DNA of 64,000 bases from Phascolomyces articulosus (Eukaryota > Mucoromycota > Mucoromycetes > Mucorales > Lichtheimiaceae), in NCBI GenBank assembly GCA_025677815.1, contig JAIXMP010000002.1, positions 1,612,001 to 1,676,000 of the forward strand, given 5' to 3'. Shown piece after piece: positions 63,172 through 64,000 of the stretch (position 1 is its first letter; each line of letters opens with the position of its first letter). A program made the translations under genes and the position numbers. Under the pieces are notes generated by a model. That model was given only the letters and a program-made list of their open reading frames with translations, was not told the DNA's origin and did no database searches.

Positions 63172-63270
63172 CCTTCTCTCTCTCTCTCTCCTTTTCCCTT
63201 TCTTTTTCTCATATTTCTCACTTTTTTTTTCTATTATTTTATTATAATCTTTCCTTTTGTTTTTTTCCCC
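63172..63270 (+). promoter_or_regulatory. Pyrimidine-rich tract before the Mid2-like gene
   Basis: A run of T and C, including (CT)n at 63178-63190, lies 40-140 bp upstream of the ATG at 63311. CT-rich leaders near start sites are frequent in fungal promoters of highly expressed genes. Confidence 0.45.
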
Positions 63271-63310
63271 TTTCCATTCCTTCATAAATATCCCAACAAC
63301 ATCATCACAC

Positions 63311-64000
63311 ATGAAATTTAAAACAGTACAAATCATTTGGATAGCTACTTTTATAATTGCTTTATTGGCTGTAGAAGGTCAAGCTGGTTTTTGGGATGAC
63401 CTGTTTGGTGGTGGAGGAAAAGACGACGAGTCCTCATCTGCCGTAGCTTCAGCAACAGATAATCCAGGTCAAAGTTCAGGTGGAGCACAACCAAGTGCAA
63501 GCGCAACAGATGCACCTAAACCATCCGATAGTGCTACTCCATCACATTCTGCTGTTCCTTCTGCCGCATCGTCCGATCAACCTAAACCTACATCCAAGCC
63601 TTCTTCTAGTCCTTCTGAATCTGATAAAGACGAATCATCCGACACACCTCAAGAAACTGACTCTTCATCTCCTTCTGCTAGTGCAGACGCAGCTGAAGCA
63701 ACCAACGGCAATAGTACAAATAAAGAAAATGGCAATAATAATCAAACTGCCATCATTGCCGGTTCCGTAGTGGGTGGTGTGGTTGTGATTGGTGGTGCTA
63801 TGGCTATTGCCATGTTTGCCAGAAAGAGACGATCCAATAACCGTCGAAAAGAATTGTATGGTGGTGCCGATGAATTCCATACACCTAGCAACGATTATAA
63901 CGATACTGGACGACCTTCTCCTGCCATGGCCGCTGCTGCTGTAGCTGCAGCTGATGATATTCATTATAACAATAATCAAACGTGGGATCAACATCAGCAG
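63311..64000 (+). CDS. Mid2-like single-pass cell-surface sensor (3' cut by window)
   Basis: The first 230 codons are in the window without a stop. Residues 1-24 are a signal peptide (IIWIATFIIALLAVEGQA). The next about 120 residues are a Ser/Thr/Pro/Ala-rich ectodomain typical of O-mannosylated stalks. A TM helix lies at 147-170 (AIIAGSVVGGVVVIGGAMAI), followed by RKRRSNNRRKE as stop-transfer and a cytosolic tail. This layout fits Mid2/Wsc-type cell-wall stress sensors, though no WSC Cys domain is present. The tail continues past the right edge, so the C-terminus and any later exon are unknown. Confidence 0.75.
   Translation, partial: MKFKTVQIIWIATFIIALLAVEGQAGFWDDLFGGGGKDDESSSAVASATDNPGQSSGGAQPSASATDAPKPSDSATPSHSAVPSAASSDQPKPTSKPSSSPSESDKDESSDTPQETDSSSPSASADAAEATNGNSTNKENGNNNQTAIIAGSVVGGVVVIGGAMAIAMFARKRRSNNRRKELYGGADEFHTPSNDYNDTGRPSPAMAAAAVAAADDIHYNNNQTWDQHQQ

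Larger units (their letters stand above)
58995..63310. other. Gene-poor 4.3-kb stretch
   Basis: No intact gene. It contains the possible secreted-protein relic at 59560-59776 (-), listed separately. Frames at 59883-60077 (+), 60974-61201 (-), 61684-62058 (-), 61717-61959 (+) and 62883-63089 (-) are short, low-complexity and without domains. The right end carries the promoter of the Mid2-like gene. Confidence 0.45.

Noticed and set aside
1..64000. tRNA, rRNA or CRISPR features
   Set aside because: A visual scan for A-box/B-box pairs, rRNA cores and spaced direct repeats found none.

Overview
The window is nuclear DNA of a filamentous fungus. It is AT-rich, its genes carry many short GT-AG introns (mostly 50-100 nt), and A/T homopolymers and AT microsatellites are frequent. 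The gene content fits an early-diverging fungus of the Mucoromycota/Mucoromycotina type: tricalbin, ARL5, METTL23, a multi-intron G-alpha, a HET-domain relic and a Helitron relic. I cannot name the species from sequence alone.

Layout, left to right. 1-1673: no clear gene. 1674-3649 (-): seven-exon gene for a putative catalytically dead RNase H-like protein with a long disordered tail. 4116-6462 (-): decayed Helitron PIF1-type helicase. 6901-9445 (+): VPS27/HRS (ESCRT-0). 10164-12565 (+): MTC6-like membrane glycoprotein. 13743-14892 (-): RNA polymerase III subunit RPC25. 15326-20919 (-): tricalbin (SMP plus C2 domains). 21788-22174 (-): small membrane protein. 23030-24202 (+): METTL23-like methyltransferase. 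24203-33923: gene-poor block with a broken MFS transporter, a candidate 80-residue gene and a small secreted knottin-like protein. 33924-36038 (-): G-alpha subunit in nine exons. 36510-37401 (-): mitochondrial rhodanese. 38877-41364 (+): ubiquilin/Dsk2. 42325-44105 (-): HET-domain pseudogene. 46172-47095 (+): PWWP-like relic. 48013-49837 (+): TFIIH subunit SSL1/p44. 50344-51297 (+): F-box protein. 51696-52754 (+): ARL5 GTPase. 53254-54459 (-): ribosomal protein eL8. 55883-58994 (+): Tag1-like vacuolar membrane protein. 58995-63310: gene-poor. 63311-64000 (+): Mid2-like cell-surface sensor, cut by the window edge.

The intact genes are conserved housekeeping functions, several of them in membrane traffic and lipid contact: VPS27, ARL5, tricalbin, Tag1-like. 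They are not an operon or an obvious pathway cluster. Between them lie low-complexity stretches that collect decayed genes. Exon models were assembled by hand by joining GT-AG (twice GC-AG) junctions that keep frame and match family conservation.

The most unusual items are a 10-nt microexon encoding part of the SAM-binding motif, two GC-AG introns fixed by protein conservation, a cystine-knot-patterned secreted protein, a near-perfect 24-bp inverted repeat, and an apparently undescribed RNase H-like family. I found no clear novel multi-gene system.
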